A DNA stretch of 64,000 bases from Hippophae tibetana (taxonomy: Eukaryota; Streptophyta; Magnoliopsida; Rosales; Elaeagnaceae), in assembly GCA_037013495.1 (NCBI GenBank), contig CM072801.1, positions 6,434,501-6,498,500 on the forward strand. The letters are read 5' to 3'. The notes beneath the pieces were generated by a model. The model was not told the origin of the DNA. It did no database searches and worked only from the letters and a program-made list of their open reading frames with translations. Positions 12,601 through 24,510 of this stretch are shown piece after piece (the stretch's first letter is position 1; every line of letters begins with the position of its first letter). Both the position numbers and the translations under genes were made by a program.

Positions 12601-15546
12601 CCCTTCTGATTTTTTTTTTTCCATTTGTTCCTCCAAGTCCAATATTTTATTTAAAAGAAACAAACTGAACAAGAAAATTTAATCAAATGTTCATGCTCCA
12701 ATCCAAAATTTTGACTATAGTCCACGAGAGTCATCCAAAATTATGGGCCTCTCCATGTTTTCCTGAATGTATATATATATATGAGATCAAAGTGCGAATC
12801 CGAGGATGCCCAAAGACAAAGCATATGAATCCAAGTTCTGAAGCACCAAAAAACGACGACCAAAGAAAAGAGAAAACTGGTTTCTAGAGGAAGATAATAT
12901 GCGGTGAAATAGAAAAACAAAGGGAAGTTACCAAAAAATGGAAGGGAAAAAAACTAAAACTTATAACAAAAATAACATCAATTAATCAGCGTTCAACATT
13001 AAACAGATATCAATAATCGTAGTTTAATTTGAATAGGAATTGAATGACGTTCAAAGTGAAATGATATGTCATACTTTTTTTAACAGTGAAAATATATAAG
13101 GTGAACTACATGGGTGCTATTTTTGTGGTTACAAGTTTTAAGGGTGTTATTTTTATTGTTTTTCTAAAAATAAACGAGCTAATGCACTGGCCCAGCTCTA
13201 GCACAACAGATGATGGATTAAACAAAGTCTAGCACATAAATTAAAAGGGACGAGACAAGCCGTGCTACAAATGGGTTAGGATGTGCTGGGCCTAGGCTGC
13301 TCGGCCCATTTTACACCACTAATCAAGAAGCACCCGATAAGTTAAAATGAGAAGGTACAATAAGAGATTCAAAAGGAACACTAAGAGGAAGGCAAATGTG
13401 ATACAAAATGATAAAAGGCGAAAAGTGAAGAACATGTCAAATTCTACGTCAGATGCAAAGAAGAGATCAAATAACTTATGTAACGGGCTTGTTTTGCACC
13501 CAAGCTCATCAACAACAATTACAAGAATTGGTCTGAGTTCGTCGATGCCCTTGTACTCATAACTTCATCTACAAAAGAATGAGATGGGAAGAACTGACAG
13601 GATTGACACTTACTTTTTGGAAGGAAAGGTTGCTGTGTTGTGATCTTCCATGAATCTGGATAGCAAAAACTTAAAAATCAGAAAGTTCTAGTGAAAATTA
13701 TTCTAAAAACTAAATTAAAATACTGATAAATTCTTTAATCAAATAATGAAAAGCTCTACAACTAAAAGAAAAACAAAAATTATAAGCTTACTCTTTAAAC
13801 ATCTGCTTCTCTTCCCAATTTGATAGGTGTTCCAGGTTCACCTAAAAAGAGAGATCCAATAAAGCATGTTAATTACAGTACTCAAGACCACAAGTGCAAT
13901 TTGAATACTCGCACAAAGAACAGGGAACAACATTTTTCAATGTACTCGTTTAGATCCTTTTCTATTATGTTAGCCTGTAATTAGCCTTGAAATGAAAGCA
14001 TCTTATAAAAGTGAAAAACGAAAGAGGAAAAAGAAGAATCTACACACTAAAACCTTCTGCTGTTCGTACTCAAGAAAAACACAAATTGCATGTGCTTCAG
14101 TTTGTTCATTAGAATAATAAGGAAAGTAAATATGATCTTGTTTAATATTTCAGACAGTAAAATAAGTGATAAACTTACTTGTTTTACTTCTGCTAACCAT
14201 GCAGTGAACTCTGGCCGTTTGTTCCTGTATAATACAGATTATCACATATGAAAACAAATTAAAAAATAAAATACAACAAATTAAGGGCATTTTGGAAATG
14301 GAGCAGCTTCCTTGGGGCTGAATGTGTTTGCGAATGAACCAGAGCATTTCTAAGGTGCTTGGCAATGTCCAAGACAATAACATAAGAGTAATTCAAGGGA
14401 AGTAGTTTTGGATTAATGCTCTTAATAAAATATTCCTAAAATAATTACTAAAGTGCAGCTTAAAAACACTTCTAACAATTTCCATTTAAACATCTGCTTA
14501 TCTTAAAACCACTTTTAATCGAACTAGTTCGATTTGAATCATTTTCAAAAAAGCTACATCCAAAAAGTTCCTAAGATCTTCAAGTAGAGAATTACTTTTT
14601 AGTTTACAAAAGCAAATGCACCAAACTTAGCAGAAAGTGTCAGATATGAGATAGTTCATAAGTGTATAGATAAATCCCTCAAATTCTCACAATCTTCACT
14701 GCAAAAACCTTGATAGATTTCAAATCATATCTTCCCTACATGTATATCCTCACTGACAAAACATAAATCCTATTACATGCAGTAATACCATAAACAATGT
14801 AGTTTTTGTACTCTTTAAGATGCCATATGTGTACTTATAAAATTATGAGTAATTATACAGCCTTAAAAATCATCTAGAATTTCTTATAGTTTCCGAGAAA
14901 CCAAACAGAAATTCAAAAGGAAAAACGATGCTTACCACATATCAGTCTCCTTGATAACCCCATACTTTCCCCAAGAGTTAGTTACAGCTCCAGTCTTCCC
15001 TCTTTCCTTCTTTTTCTTCGTCTTATCTTTCTTCTTTCTCTCTTCCTCTCTCCCTTTTCTCCTCTTCTTCTCCTTCTCTCTTTTCCTCCTCTTCCTCTCT
15101 CTCTCCTCATCTTTCTCTCTCCTTCTTCTCCTCTCTCTCCTCTTCCTCCTCCTCCTCTCACTGCCGACCGAGCTCGAGCTCTCGGACTCCGAAGCTGAAC
15201 TGCTATACTCCGACTCAGAACCGGAATCAGATTCCTCGCTGCTGTATCGTTTCCTTGATTTTCTCTTTCTTCTCTTACTTTTTCTGTGCTTTATATCTTC
15301 TTCTTCGTCCGAATCGGAACTTTCCCGCGCTTCTCCTCTAGATTGATTGCGCATTCTATCCTCTTGTGAATCGGAAAAAGATTTTTCTCGAACTTTCTTC
15401 GATTTTCTTATATTTTCTTCGTCGTCTGAGTATGAAATCTTTACCTGTTTCTCAAGCAGCGCACCATTTTGATCTTTTCCCATTTTGCTTTGTGAGTATT
15501 CTGAGACCAGAATGGGAACTTGAATGTGAAGAACGGTGGAGGCCAT
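9620..15546 (-). CDS. Arg/Ser/Glu/Lys-rich, probably nuclear protein of unknown function
   Basis: Eight exons join in frame with GT-AG introns: 15546-14936, 14224-14179, 13841-13792, 13655-13614, 12045-11932, 10005-9927, 9839-9768 and 9667-9620, giving 353 residues. Exon 1 codes a low-complexity half: acidic Ser/Asp/Glu patches followed by dense Arg/Lys/Glu runs, typical of nuclear speckle or RNA-processing proteins. From about residue 188 the protein looks conserved: WGKYGVIKETDMW, then NKRPEFTAWLAEV, a SNWEEKQMFKEFMEDHNTAT stretch, KKYYNLDQYHRNKIEKA, a coiled coil, and the end AAAAIQRRLDPDVPM. The first part recalls the C-terminal region of NKAP/SCI1-like proteins, but I do not recognise a named family. 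An in-frame ATG at 15483 (MGKDQNG) is an alternative start. Many short exons with clean joins make the model firm; the function is not. Confidence 0.86.
12150..13330. mobile_element. Probable decayed DNA-transposon/MITE-type insertion in intron 4 of the RS-rich gene
   Basis: This stretch of a 1.57-kb intron has GC-rich GGCCC/GGGCC motifs near both borders: ATGGGCC and GGCCTGGCCCG near 12.16-12.22 kb, and GCTGGGCC then CGGCCCATTTTACACCACTA near 13.28-13.32 kb. Ends rich in GGGCC with a TGTAAAATGGGCC-like terminus are common in plant hAT-like non-autonomous repeats. No transposase is seen. The borders are approximate and could belong to two separate insertions. Confidence 0.35.
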
Positions 15547-15563
15547 TATAGTTTGTGGTTAAG

Positions 15564-15587
15564 CGGGCTTGGGCCTGGTCTTGGGCT
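15564..15587 (-). promoter_or_regulatory. Cluster of site II-like TGGGCC/TGGGCT motifs upstream of the RS-rich gene
   Basis: CGGGCT, TGGGCC (15570) and TGGGCT (15582) lie 18-41 bp upstream of the first ATG of the minus-strand gene. TGGGCY 'site II' elements are known TCP-factor sites in promoters of plant housekeeping and nuclear-process genes. The sequence is seen directly; regulatory use is inference. Confidence 0.4.
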
Positions 15588-15599
15588 TGCTACAAGATG

Positions 15600-16782
15600 T
15601 GAGAGTTGGTCCAATTTCCATCGTCTGGGTGACACTTCAATCCACTTTAAAATTAATTAAAACAAAATAATAATTTGGAGAATCAGTAAATGTTAAGATC
15701 AGTCCCAAGCCAAATTTGTAAAAATTAGAAGGAATAAGTGCATAGCATCTTTTCTCAAAATAAATTACAATATAACTTATATTATAAATAGAGTTTTATT
15801 TTTAATTTTTTTTAAGCATGTTTAATTTTTTTATAAATATATGTTTAATTCATTTTATTAAATGTGTTAAACATATATTTATTACGTATTCTTAAATTTA
15901 TTTTATAATTAATATTTTAAACTTTATATTTATAAAAACATACTCATTGAAAATAGTTGTAAAATATATGTTCAAAATGAATGAAAATAAGAAATATATG
16001 ATTTTTTTTGGGATGTTTTAAAGATAAACTAGTCAAATGAGTGAATTATATATGAAACGAAGTTAAATTAATTTTTTTTTTAGTTTCTAATGTTCATCTT
16101 ACTTTTTTTCTTACACTTTAGTCCTTTTATTTTTTTCAAATTAGTCTCAAATTTTAGTTTAAATGAATATGTATAATTTAAAAAAAAAATTACTAAAATA
16201 TAAAAATTAAAAATAAAGAACAAAATAATAAGAAAAATGAGTATAAAAAGTCAAAACACATCATTTGTATAATTATACTAAAAATTATTTATAAATTATG
16301 ATAAGAGAACTAAATTATAAAATATGAAGAAATTCACAGATTGTTTGTATAAATTCATCTAAAAATGGTTTAGTGCTCATGTTACGTCCACTCGATGAAT
16401 GAATGATATTAATCAAATAAATTTTATTGCCTAAGTATTTGAGGTAATTATCAATTTCTTGTGGGATCACAAATAATCCTGTGATACACTTCCTCCACTC
16501 TTCTTTGAGGGGACAACACTGTTACCAATTGAAAACAAAAAAGGATGTAAAATGTTGTTTGTGCGTTTCGTTTTTATCTCCTTGCAATTTTTCAGAACCC
16601 CACCTTCTAATTTACTCAATGATACCGAGTTATTAACTATGGCCAGTGACTTAAAAAAAGAGTCTATTTCACATTCTAGCCGACATTAATATCCACCTTA
16701 TTATATACACTTCCTCTGTCTTCAACATAAATACAAACTCAACAGAGTTGGAAAAGAAAGAAAAAACCCAAAATAAAAAAAA
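15600..16782. promoter_or_regulatory. Divergent intergenic region between the RS-rich and MFS genes
   Basis: About 1.2 kb separates two start codons that point away from each other, so both promoters lie here. The middle is AT-rich with no open frame. A TATA-like TTATATACA at 16700-16708 sits about 75 bp before the MFS ATG and fits its core promoter. The RS-rich gene has no clear TATA and instead carries TGGGCY motifs. Confidence 0.5.
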
Positions 16783-18582
16783 ATGGTAGCTGAGCCAATC
16801 TCTGCTCTAGGTAGCAGAACAAATGTGAACAACTTCATGTTAAAGCTTCTTCAAGGAAGATGGTTCATGCTTTTTGCTTCACTATTAATCATGTCAATGT
16901 CTGGAGCAACTTATATCTTTGGTCTTTACTCAGGTGTCATCAAAACATCATTAGGTTATGATCAAACAACAATAGATCTTCTTAGCTTCTTCAAAGACTT
17001 AGGTGGTAATGTTGGTTTAGTCTCAGGACTCCTCACTGAAATTTGGCCACCATGGATGGTTCTATTACTTGGATCAATCATGAATTTCTTTGGTTACTTC
17101 ATGATTTGGCTTGCTGTTACTAAACGTTCAGCTAAACCTCGTGTATGGCAGATGTGTCTTTACATTTGTATAGGAGCAAATTCTCAAACATTTTCTAACA
17201 CAGGAGCTTTAGTTCCTTGTGTTAAAAATTTCCCAGAAAGTAGAGGAAGTGTTTTAGGACTTTTAAAAGGTTTAGTTGGTTTAAGTGGTGCTATTTTAAC
17301 ACAACTTTTTCACTTTTTTTATGGTAATAACCCAACAGCACTCATTTTACTCATGGCTTGGCTTCCAGCTACTGTTGCTATTATCTGTCTTAGAGTAATT
17401 AGAATATTAAAGCTCGTTAGACAACAAAATGAGCTTAGAGTATTCTTTCATTTCCTTTATACTTCATTAATCCTTGCTGGGTTTATCATGGTTTTGATTA
17501 TTATACAAAATAAGCTCAAATTTTCCAGACTTGAGTACATTGGAAGTGGTATGATGGTTGTGGCTCTATTACTTTTTTTGCCTTTAGTTATTGTAATAAA
17601 AGAAGAATACCATCTTTGGAAAACCAAATTTGAAGATCTGGGTAATTCTCCTGAGTTAAAAATAGTGAACCTAGATGAAGATCAAGGGCAATCAGTGCCT
17701 CAAACTCATCAATCTTTAGCCTCACAAGTTCATGAAACAGAGAAGAAAGTTTCTTGCTTTTGCAACATTTTGAGTCCACCACCTAGAGGAGAGGACTTCA
17801 CTATATTGCAGGGACTTTTTAGCATTGACATGCTCATAATATTTGTAGCAACAGCTTGTGGCGTCGGCGGGACATTAACAGCCATCGACAATTTGGGGCA
17901 GATTGGAAGTTCATTAGGCTATCCAAATCAAAGCATAACAACATTTGTATCACTTGTGAGTATTTGGAATTATCTTGGAAGAGTAGCCTCTGGATTTGGG
18001 TCAGAGTACCTTTTAAAAAATTATAAAGTACCTCGTCCATTGTTACTCACTTGTGTTCTTCTTTTCTCATGTGTTGGTCATATCTTAATTGCCTTTGCTC
18101 TACCAAATTCCCTGTATTTTGCTTCGGTGATTATTGGTTTTTCCTTTGGAGCTCAATGGCCCTTGATATTTGCTATTATATCTGAAATATTTGGGTTAAA
18201 GTACTATGCAACTTTGTATAATTTTGGAGGGATAGCTAGTCCAGTTGGGGCTTATATTTTGAATGTGAAAGTGGCTGGTGGTTTATATGATAAAGAGGCT
18301 CTTAAGCAATTGAAAGCTCATGGTCTTCGGAGGAATGTTGGGCAGGAGTTAATTTGTAAAGGAGTTCATTGTTTTAGATTGGCCTTTATTATTATAACTG
18401 CTGCTACTTTATGCGGTGCTCTTGTTTCTCTTATTTTGGTTCTAAGAACTAGAAATTTTTACAAAGGTGATATTTACAAGAAGTTTAGAGACCAATCTGA
18501 CAATGTTGATTTTCCCTCAAAAGAGAGGGAGGCTAGTTCTGTCCCTGATGGTGCTGCTACTTCTAGAACCAACCCACCATAA
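16783..18582 (+). CDS. Nodulin-like / NFD4-like major facilitator superfamily transporter
   Basis: A single uninterrupted exon encodes 599 residues. The N-terminal nodulin-like domain (about 25-275) opens with GRWFMLFASLLIMSMSGATY and contains the family-typical GYDQTTIDLLSFFKDLGGNVG and the NFPESRGSVLGLLKGLVGLSGA stretches. A hydrophilic loop rich in Glu/Gln/His (about 275-340) precedes the C-terminal half (about 345-570), with DNLGQIGSSLGYP and GAQWPLIFAIISEIFGLKYY. I estimate about 12 membrane segments. Plant members resemble Arabidopsis At2g39210/At2g28120; most are plasma- or endo-membrane proteins of unknown substrate, and NFD4 was found in karyogamy work. The start has a good context (A at -3, G at +4). 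The hydrophilic C-terminus is variable in the family. Confidence 0.93.
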   Translation: MVAEPISALGSRTNVNNFMLKLLQGRWFMLFASLLIMSMSGATYIFGLYSGVIKTSLGYDQTTIDLLSFFKDLGGNVGLVSGLLTEIWPPWMVLLLGSIMNFFGYFMIWLAVTKRSAKPRVWQMCLYICIGANSQTFSNTGALVPCVKNFPESRGSVLGLLKGLVGLSGAILTQLFHFFYGNNPTALILLMAWLPATVAIICLRVIRILKLVRQQNELRVFFHFLYTSLILAGFIMVLIIIQNKLKFSRLEYIGSGMMVVALLLFLPLVIVIKEEYHLWKTKFEDLGNSPELKIVNLDEDQGQSVPQTHQSLASQVHETEKKVSCFCNILSPPPRGEDFTILQGLFSIDMLIIFVATACGVGGTLTAIDNLGQIGSSLGYPNQSITTFVSLVSIWNYLGRVASGFGSEYLLKNYKVPRPLLLTCVLLFSCVGHILIAFALPNSLYFASVIIGFSFGAQWPLIFAIISEIFGLKYYATLYNFGGIASPVGAYILNVKVAGGLYDKEALKQLKAHGLRRNVGQELICKGVHCFRLAFIIITAATLCGALVSLILVLRTRNFYKGDIYKKFRDQSDNVDFPSKEREASSVPDGAATSRTNPP

Positions 18583-20900
18583 TGTTCCAGGTGAAGCCTC
18601 TCAGTTATCATCAAATTATAGTTGTAGCTGATCATTTTCTCTTTTAATTTTATTTCCAGTCTTTTTTAACCGAGCTTCTCTAAATCTGGAGCTGTTAGGC
18701 TCTGTTACTTTACCTTTCTTGATCTTTGTTACGCGTATATAAAGTGACATGGTGTATTTTCTCAGATTTAATCAAATCATCAGATACATTTTCTCTTCTG
18801 TCTTTCTTGCTTTGGCTTATTTTTCACTTGGTTCATGAACAGTTTAGTGTAATAATATATATGTTGTGTAGTTTCTGCTTGTTTATTGCTTCTGATAATA
18901 ATAATAAAAAAAAAAGCACTTTTTTAACCGAAAAGGTATTAGAATTGCTTGCTTTTAAGACAACGAAATTAAACTCATTTTATGCTTTCTGACATAAAAA
19001 TTTTGTTTTTTTTCCTGAGTTTTATTATGAAACTAGTTTTAACAAAAGATCAAGCCCAGGAAAAATAGTTTCTACTAGTTTATGATTCTAATGAACCATT
19101 TTTAGTGATTCTCATGTACAAGGAAAAATAAAACCAAGGATAAAACGGAACTCTTCTTATGTAATAGTTGATCGTTTTCCTGGTCAATAGTGTTTTTGAA
19201 TTTTGTTTCACAATTACGAAGAAAATGACTTGGAACAATAATAAACGGCACTAGTTCGTGAGCACGTGAATGATGAAGACACAATAAAAAAATATTTCCT
19301 TCATTTTAGGAGTTGGACTTGGAAAGAGCTGGATTTGGCATTATCTTGCTTCACTAGTTTGATGGGTTATTCATTAATACTCATATTAGTTTATTTATTA
19401 TTGTACTTATTATTGTTAAAGTTTGTAAATGATATTTTGAAAATACATAAAGTATATTTAAAAGTTATCAAAAAATAAATTTATGCCTACAAAGTTGATA
19501 GATATTTTAATTCTTTAAATTTATATTTACTATTTTTTTATTTTTTTTTATTTTTCTATCTTTCTCATTATCTCTGTTTGAATTAGTGCTTAACAGGGGA
19601 TGCGAAAATAATAAATATTAAAATAATAATAATAAATACTAAAAATAAAATACTTCCCCAAATTGGTGGATATAATCGTATCAAAATCAAATTGAACCAG
19701 ATAGATGTTTTTCAGTGTTTATTAATTTTTAATTGTGGCATTCCTCGAGTCTATTGCTTTTCAATCAAGTAGATACAAGAGCACAACCCAAAATAATTAA
19801 TGGTAATTTATGACACCATACTCGAGGAGGCAACTTATGTTTTTTTAACTCCCATTCTTCGAGCATAAATAATTTATAAAAATATGTACTTTATTTTAAT
19901 TATATTAATAATATATTAATAACGATTAAAATATGTTTAATTTTAAATATAATTATATTATTATTCGTACATAATTATATTTTTTTTAAACAAACTTTAT
20001 TAAACATGTTTTTATTTTCAAAACCGTCTACCTCTTTTTTCTACCTTCTCTTACAAATACATCAAATGCTACCTACTCATGCGCAGGACTTTTGAAATCA
20101 ACCCTTACATAGGGGGAATTGACCCCTCTAAAAGAGTGCATTTTTTTTCAAAATAAATTGACTAATCAACATAACTCAATATCAAACAGAGTCTATACTT
20201 TTCATTTATAAGTAGTTAGTCTATGGTAGGTTCAAAACTTTTAAAAACTAACCTAATTAGATTTGGTTAGATATTTTATAACAAAATTAATAAAAACCCA
20301 ATCGCTCTATATACATATTATAATTTTATTATATTATATTCATATATTTATACATATATTATATTTCATATATTTATATTTTCCTTAAATATTATAATTT
20401 ATTTTATAGGTTGTTTTGACCTCTAAAACAAACTAACGAAATTTATAATATACACCCTTCAAATTTATTCAAGTGAAATGCTTTGAAAAGTATTTTCCAA
20501 TTCCGTGTAAGAGAATAAGACTAAAACATGTAATGTAAGGGTTTGATTCAACCCAAAGCATGAATCAGACAAATATGTGGACAACTTTGACTGACATCTT
20601 TACCCATTAAAAGAATCAATTTCATGCGGATTCTATACGACTCTTGTGTGGTTATCCAAAGATGTGTACATATATATCTCCATTACGCGTTAATGTCTTG
20701 CCCTCCCAAGAAGAGATAACAAATGTTAAAGATTTTGGTATATATCTAAAATTAAACCAAATTTTTGGTACTCTGCTATTATTTTTTGGATACAGTAAAG
20801 TCATTGGTAACATCTAATTTGTCTCTTTCAGAATTTTAGCCGAGAATAATTTTATTTATGAAGATATATTTGTAAACATTTATTAAATTTTATTAAAATT
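18583..20900. other. 3' flank of the MFS gene and AT-rich intergenic DNA
   Basis: The first ~320 bp are T-rich and look like 3'UTR, with an A-rich AATAATAATAAA stretch near 18.90 kb. Beyond that the sequence is AT-rich and has only short, non-conserved open frames. No RNA gene or mobile element is recognised. Confidence 0.45.
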
Positions 20901-20914
20901 AAAAATATTAAAAA

Positions 20915-21195
20915 TACATAACTAACTCAATTCAATAAGATTTTATTGAATTAAGGGTTCTACAAGTTTATAAGCTGTCGAACTTCTGATCGATGTGGAA
21001 TTAAAAGAAACTTAACAGTTTCTTTGATACGGACAGAGGTAATATCACAAAGTCACGATGAGACTGTTAAGGACAAAATCTAAGTCACCGATCAAGTCAG
21101 GTTCAGTTCTAATATCATGTTAAAAACTCAAATCTAACCTAATTCAATAAGATTTCGTTGAGTTAAAAATTATCCAAACTTATAAACAACACTTA
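20915..21195. repeat. Short direct repeats of a dispersed element, about 200 bp apart
   Basis: A CTCAATTCAATAAGATTTT stretch followed by TTGAATTAAGGGTT and TTATAAGC occurs near 20.93 kb. A related copy (CTAATTCAATAAGATTTCG, then TTGAGTTAAAAATT) lies near 21.14 kb. A third similar block is near 36.70-36.77 kb. These look like parts of one low-copy repeat family; its class is unknown. Confidence 0.5.
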
Positions 21196-21199
21196 ACAA

Positions 21200-23540
21200 A
21201 AAAAATTATTAAATTTATAACCTGTAAATAATATTAAATGATATAATAATATCTTAAATTATTTTTACATAAAACGGTATAGAAAATTGATAAGTAAGAC
21301 CCCAATTGATCCATATATACATTGGACGGACTACCACATAAGTGCTAAAATTGTTATCACCCACAGAGGACAAGGTTGCTTTAAAATTGTGGCTATAAGA
21401 GAATAAGCTAAATCCTATCCCACCACATTGTTATCTAAGGTTGCTTTAGCAATTATTAGGGGACCAAAAATGTTAATATCAAATAAATATTAAGATTATT
21501 TTTAAATTAATACTTTTTATATTTTATTTTGTGTTTAAAATTATTTTAAAAATTATAAAATAAATATTGATAATGACATAATATAATAAATATTGGTATA
21601 AAAATATATACAAAATCATTTAGAACTTTATGACTCGGTGATTTATACTTATCAATGTGCCCACTATACATTGACATATTTGGGTTATTCGGTCAAAATA
21701 AAGCCTAATTTAACATATATATAATAAATGAAAGGAAAATTTTCATGTTTTCAAGTAACCCACGAGAGAGCCAAACAAAAAATAAAACTTAGAATCTTAG
21801 ACTTTTAAGATTTATGGCTTAGAAAAAACTTTTAAAACATGAACTATCCTATAAAGTTTAGATGGAGAACATTTTTTTATAATAATTATTATATATTATT
21901 CATTAATACTTATCTAACAAATAATTTAAAATTCACCATAGATTTGGGTAATATACACTTTTGCTTTTCTTTTAACACCTTGTACATTTTTAATTAGCTT
22001 TTTTCCATTAAAAAACATAAATTAGATAGATTAAATTTAACAAAGTATAAATTAAATAGCTTCAATTTAAGATGCAATATTGTCTAAATTGATCAACCTA
22101 ACACATATCCTATGTACCATCATATACATGATATCTTATCAATATTTAAGTATGATTGACACCACATACTCTCCATTTTTTTGAAAACTTTTTGTTCTAT
22201 CTTTCTTCTAAAATGGCAGTACATTATTGCTAGTGTATGCAATGAGATACCAAAATGGGATAGAAAACTTTGGTCCAAAAATAGTTTTGATTAAAATCAT
22301 AAATAATTTATATGTAATAACTAATTAACCAAAGCTTTATAGTTTAATACTTGAATTTCAGATTTTTTATTCTTAAGAAATATTTATTAATGTATTTGAT
22401 AACAATTTTTATTTGATAATTTTCGAGAAAAATAAAAAATAACTTATAAATTATGTGATTTCACTTCCTGATTCTATAAAATTTTAAAAAATTAAAGGAT
22501 TAAAAATATTTTTTATTATTATTTATAAATCATATATTTTTAATCATTTTCTTCCTAGGGTTATTATTCATATGAAATTAACTTGATTTATCATAGAAAA
22601 ATACACAGTGCAAATGAAAACAAAAATATCAAATACAAAAAATCTAATATTATAGAATATTATTTTCAAAACTATCTATCTGTAAAATTATTTAATAAAC
22701 TCGTACATTTAAGTGACTCCTTAAAAAAATTTAAAAAATATAAATTTCTTAACCAATTAAACTATTTAATATGGTACTTCTCAAAAACTATTTAATATTT
22801 TGATAATAATTTTAATTTTTGATTTTGTGATTTTAGATATTTTGTAAAAATAATAATCCATTAGCATGTTATGTATATTGATTTTCAAAAGAAAAAAAAC
22901 CATCTCCAATTTATTTGGTAACTTTTTATATTATTTTTCAAAAATAAAAAATTAATAATTTTTCTTTACCGTTAAAAATTTATCTTTCCAATAATCTTTT
23001 ATAATTATGTAAAAATTTATTTATCTTAAATTTGAGATGAATTTCAAATAATATATTACATTATTATTGATATATAATAATACTCTTTAATTATACATAG
23101 GAAAGTATGGAAACTTGATTTAATTTAAAAAAAATAAAAATCAAAACCATTATTAAAGAATTAAAAAATAGTTGATCGTAATGGTTGAAAGCTCCAATGG
23201 CATTCTGTATTGTATTCTTTATTTATTTTCTTATTTATCCAACAAAAAGAAAATCGAATGGCATTTCTTTTTTCATTTATTATTAACTTTACTTTTAATA
23301 AATAGTTCCTTAGTTTATTAAATCCGTATAACAGATCAGATACACTTTTCACTTTTTTGTTGAGTCTATTGGAAATGTTTTGCTGTAATGTACGCATTCA
23401 TTTTCCTTTTAGCCAGTTAACTTGTTTGTTAACTTCTTTAAGAGGTTTAATCCTATTACAATGTGAGAACTATTTGAGTTGATATCGTGAAAAAAGAAAG
23501 ATAATTAAAATTCACAACTAATAAAATTATGAAAACTTTA
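21200..23540. other. AT-rich intergenic DNA upstream of the Copia element
   Basis: Long A/T runs with no supported gene. Open frames here are translations of low-complexity sequence with Lys/Asn/Ile/Phe bias and no recognisable domain. Confidence 0.5.
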
Positions 23541-23544
23541 ATAC

Positions 23545-23731
23545 TATTAATGTATATCTAGTAATATATTAATATATATATATATATCTGTTAATGTATA
23601 TCTATTTATTTCTGTCATATCTATATTTAGTTACTTTAGACATATCTAATTTACTTGTAACTCTTATATAAAGTTATCATGTATATTCATTTATTCATAT
23701 AATAGAATACAATCATTAAGTATTTCTAACA
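23545..23731 (+). repeat. 5' LTR of the Copia element
   Basis: A 187-bp repeat ending TATTTCTAACA, the same as the 3' copy. It contains a (TA)n run, a TATATAAAG stretch that may act as its TATA box, and AATAGAATACAATC near the end. The primer binding site starts at the next base. Confidence 0.92.
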
Positions 23732-23734
23732 TGG

Positions 23735-24510
23735 TATCAGAGTCATTATTCTTGTCTTTCTAACAGTGTTTTCTTTTTTGGTGTTACTCAACCCTTATAG
23801 CTTCCGCTGTCACAATAGCCACTCAATCATTCACCGTTAAACCTCCGACGTCTTTCAACCGTTGTCCTTAGGTTCCGGAACTACAGTGACCATTGTTAAG
23901 GAGTTCTGCACCATACAAACAACTGCAATCACCACCGCCGCCGTGCATATTGTTTCGAAAAAATTTCTACATATACCACTGTGATCGGCACGACCGGATC
24001 TACACAACCGTAGAAGTATCGCAACCATCGGACACCGCACAACCAATCTGCACATCCTTCACGTGCCGCCACCACCAACGTTAATCTTAACCCGACGACC
24101 TATCTGCATATACCATTGTGATTGCCGCAACCCGATCTACATAACCGTGTAAGTATCACAGTCATAATCCTCTGTACGCGCTCTCACGCGCCGCCAACAG
24201 CAACTACGCGTGGATCTGATGCGCCAATCACGTCGCGCTCGGCTCGTGACGCCATCAGTACCTTGCGTAGGGTTGACGTCATCATCACCTCCAGATGATG
24301 TCACAGAACCGCTGACCGTGACCGGCCTAACCGATCTGACCGTTGACCGGGGTGACTGATCTGACCGTTGACCGAGCTGACCGTCCTCCCTCTTGACCGA
24401 GCTGACCGTACTACCCGTTGACCGTTGACCGGATTTTCTCAATATAGGTTCACCCTACCCAGTTTTTCGCGTAGATCTCGTTTTTGCAATCTGTTTTTGC
24501 ATATTGTGTT
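23735..24510 (+). repeat. GC-rich Copia leader with ~137-bp duplication and GACCGTTGACC-type short repeats
   Basis: The untranslated leader between the primer site and gag is much more GC-rich than its surroundings. CATATACC followed by GATCTACA(C/T)AACCGT occurs near 23.97 and again near 24.11 kb, a duplicated ~137-bp unit. Between about 24.31 and 24.43 kb short motifs such as CTGACCGTTGACCG recur several times. Codes for nothing recognisable in any frame. Confidence 0.75.

Noticed and set aside
14951-15346. 131-residue plus-strand frame rich in Leu/Phe/Ser
   Set aside because: It is the antisense shadow of the RS/RE-rich exon of the minus-strand gene; the charged codons read as hydrophobic ones on the other strand.
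15366-15551. 61-residue plus-strand frame near the start of the RS-rich gene
   Set aside because: Antisense to exon 1 of a well-supported gene, with no promoter or domain.
23855-24442. Frames on both strands in the GC-rich Copia leader
   Set aside because: They fall between primer site and gag, translate the short GC-rich repeats, and show no known domain.
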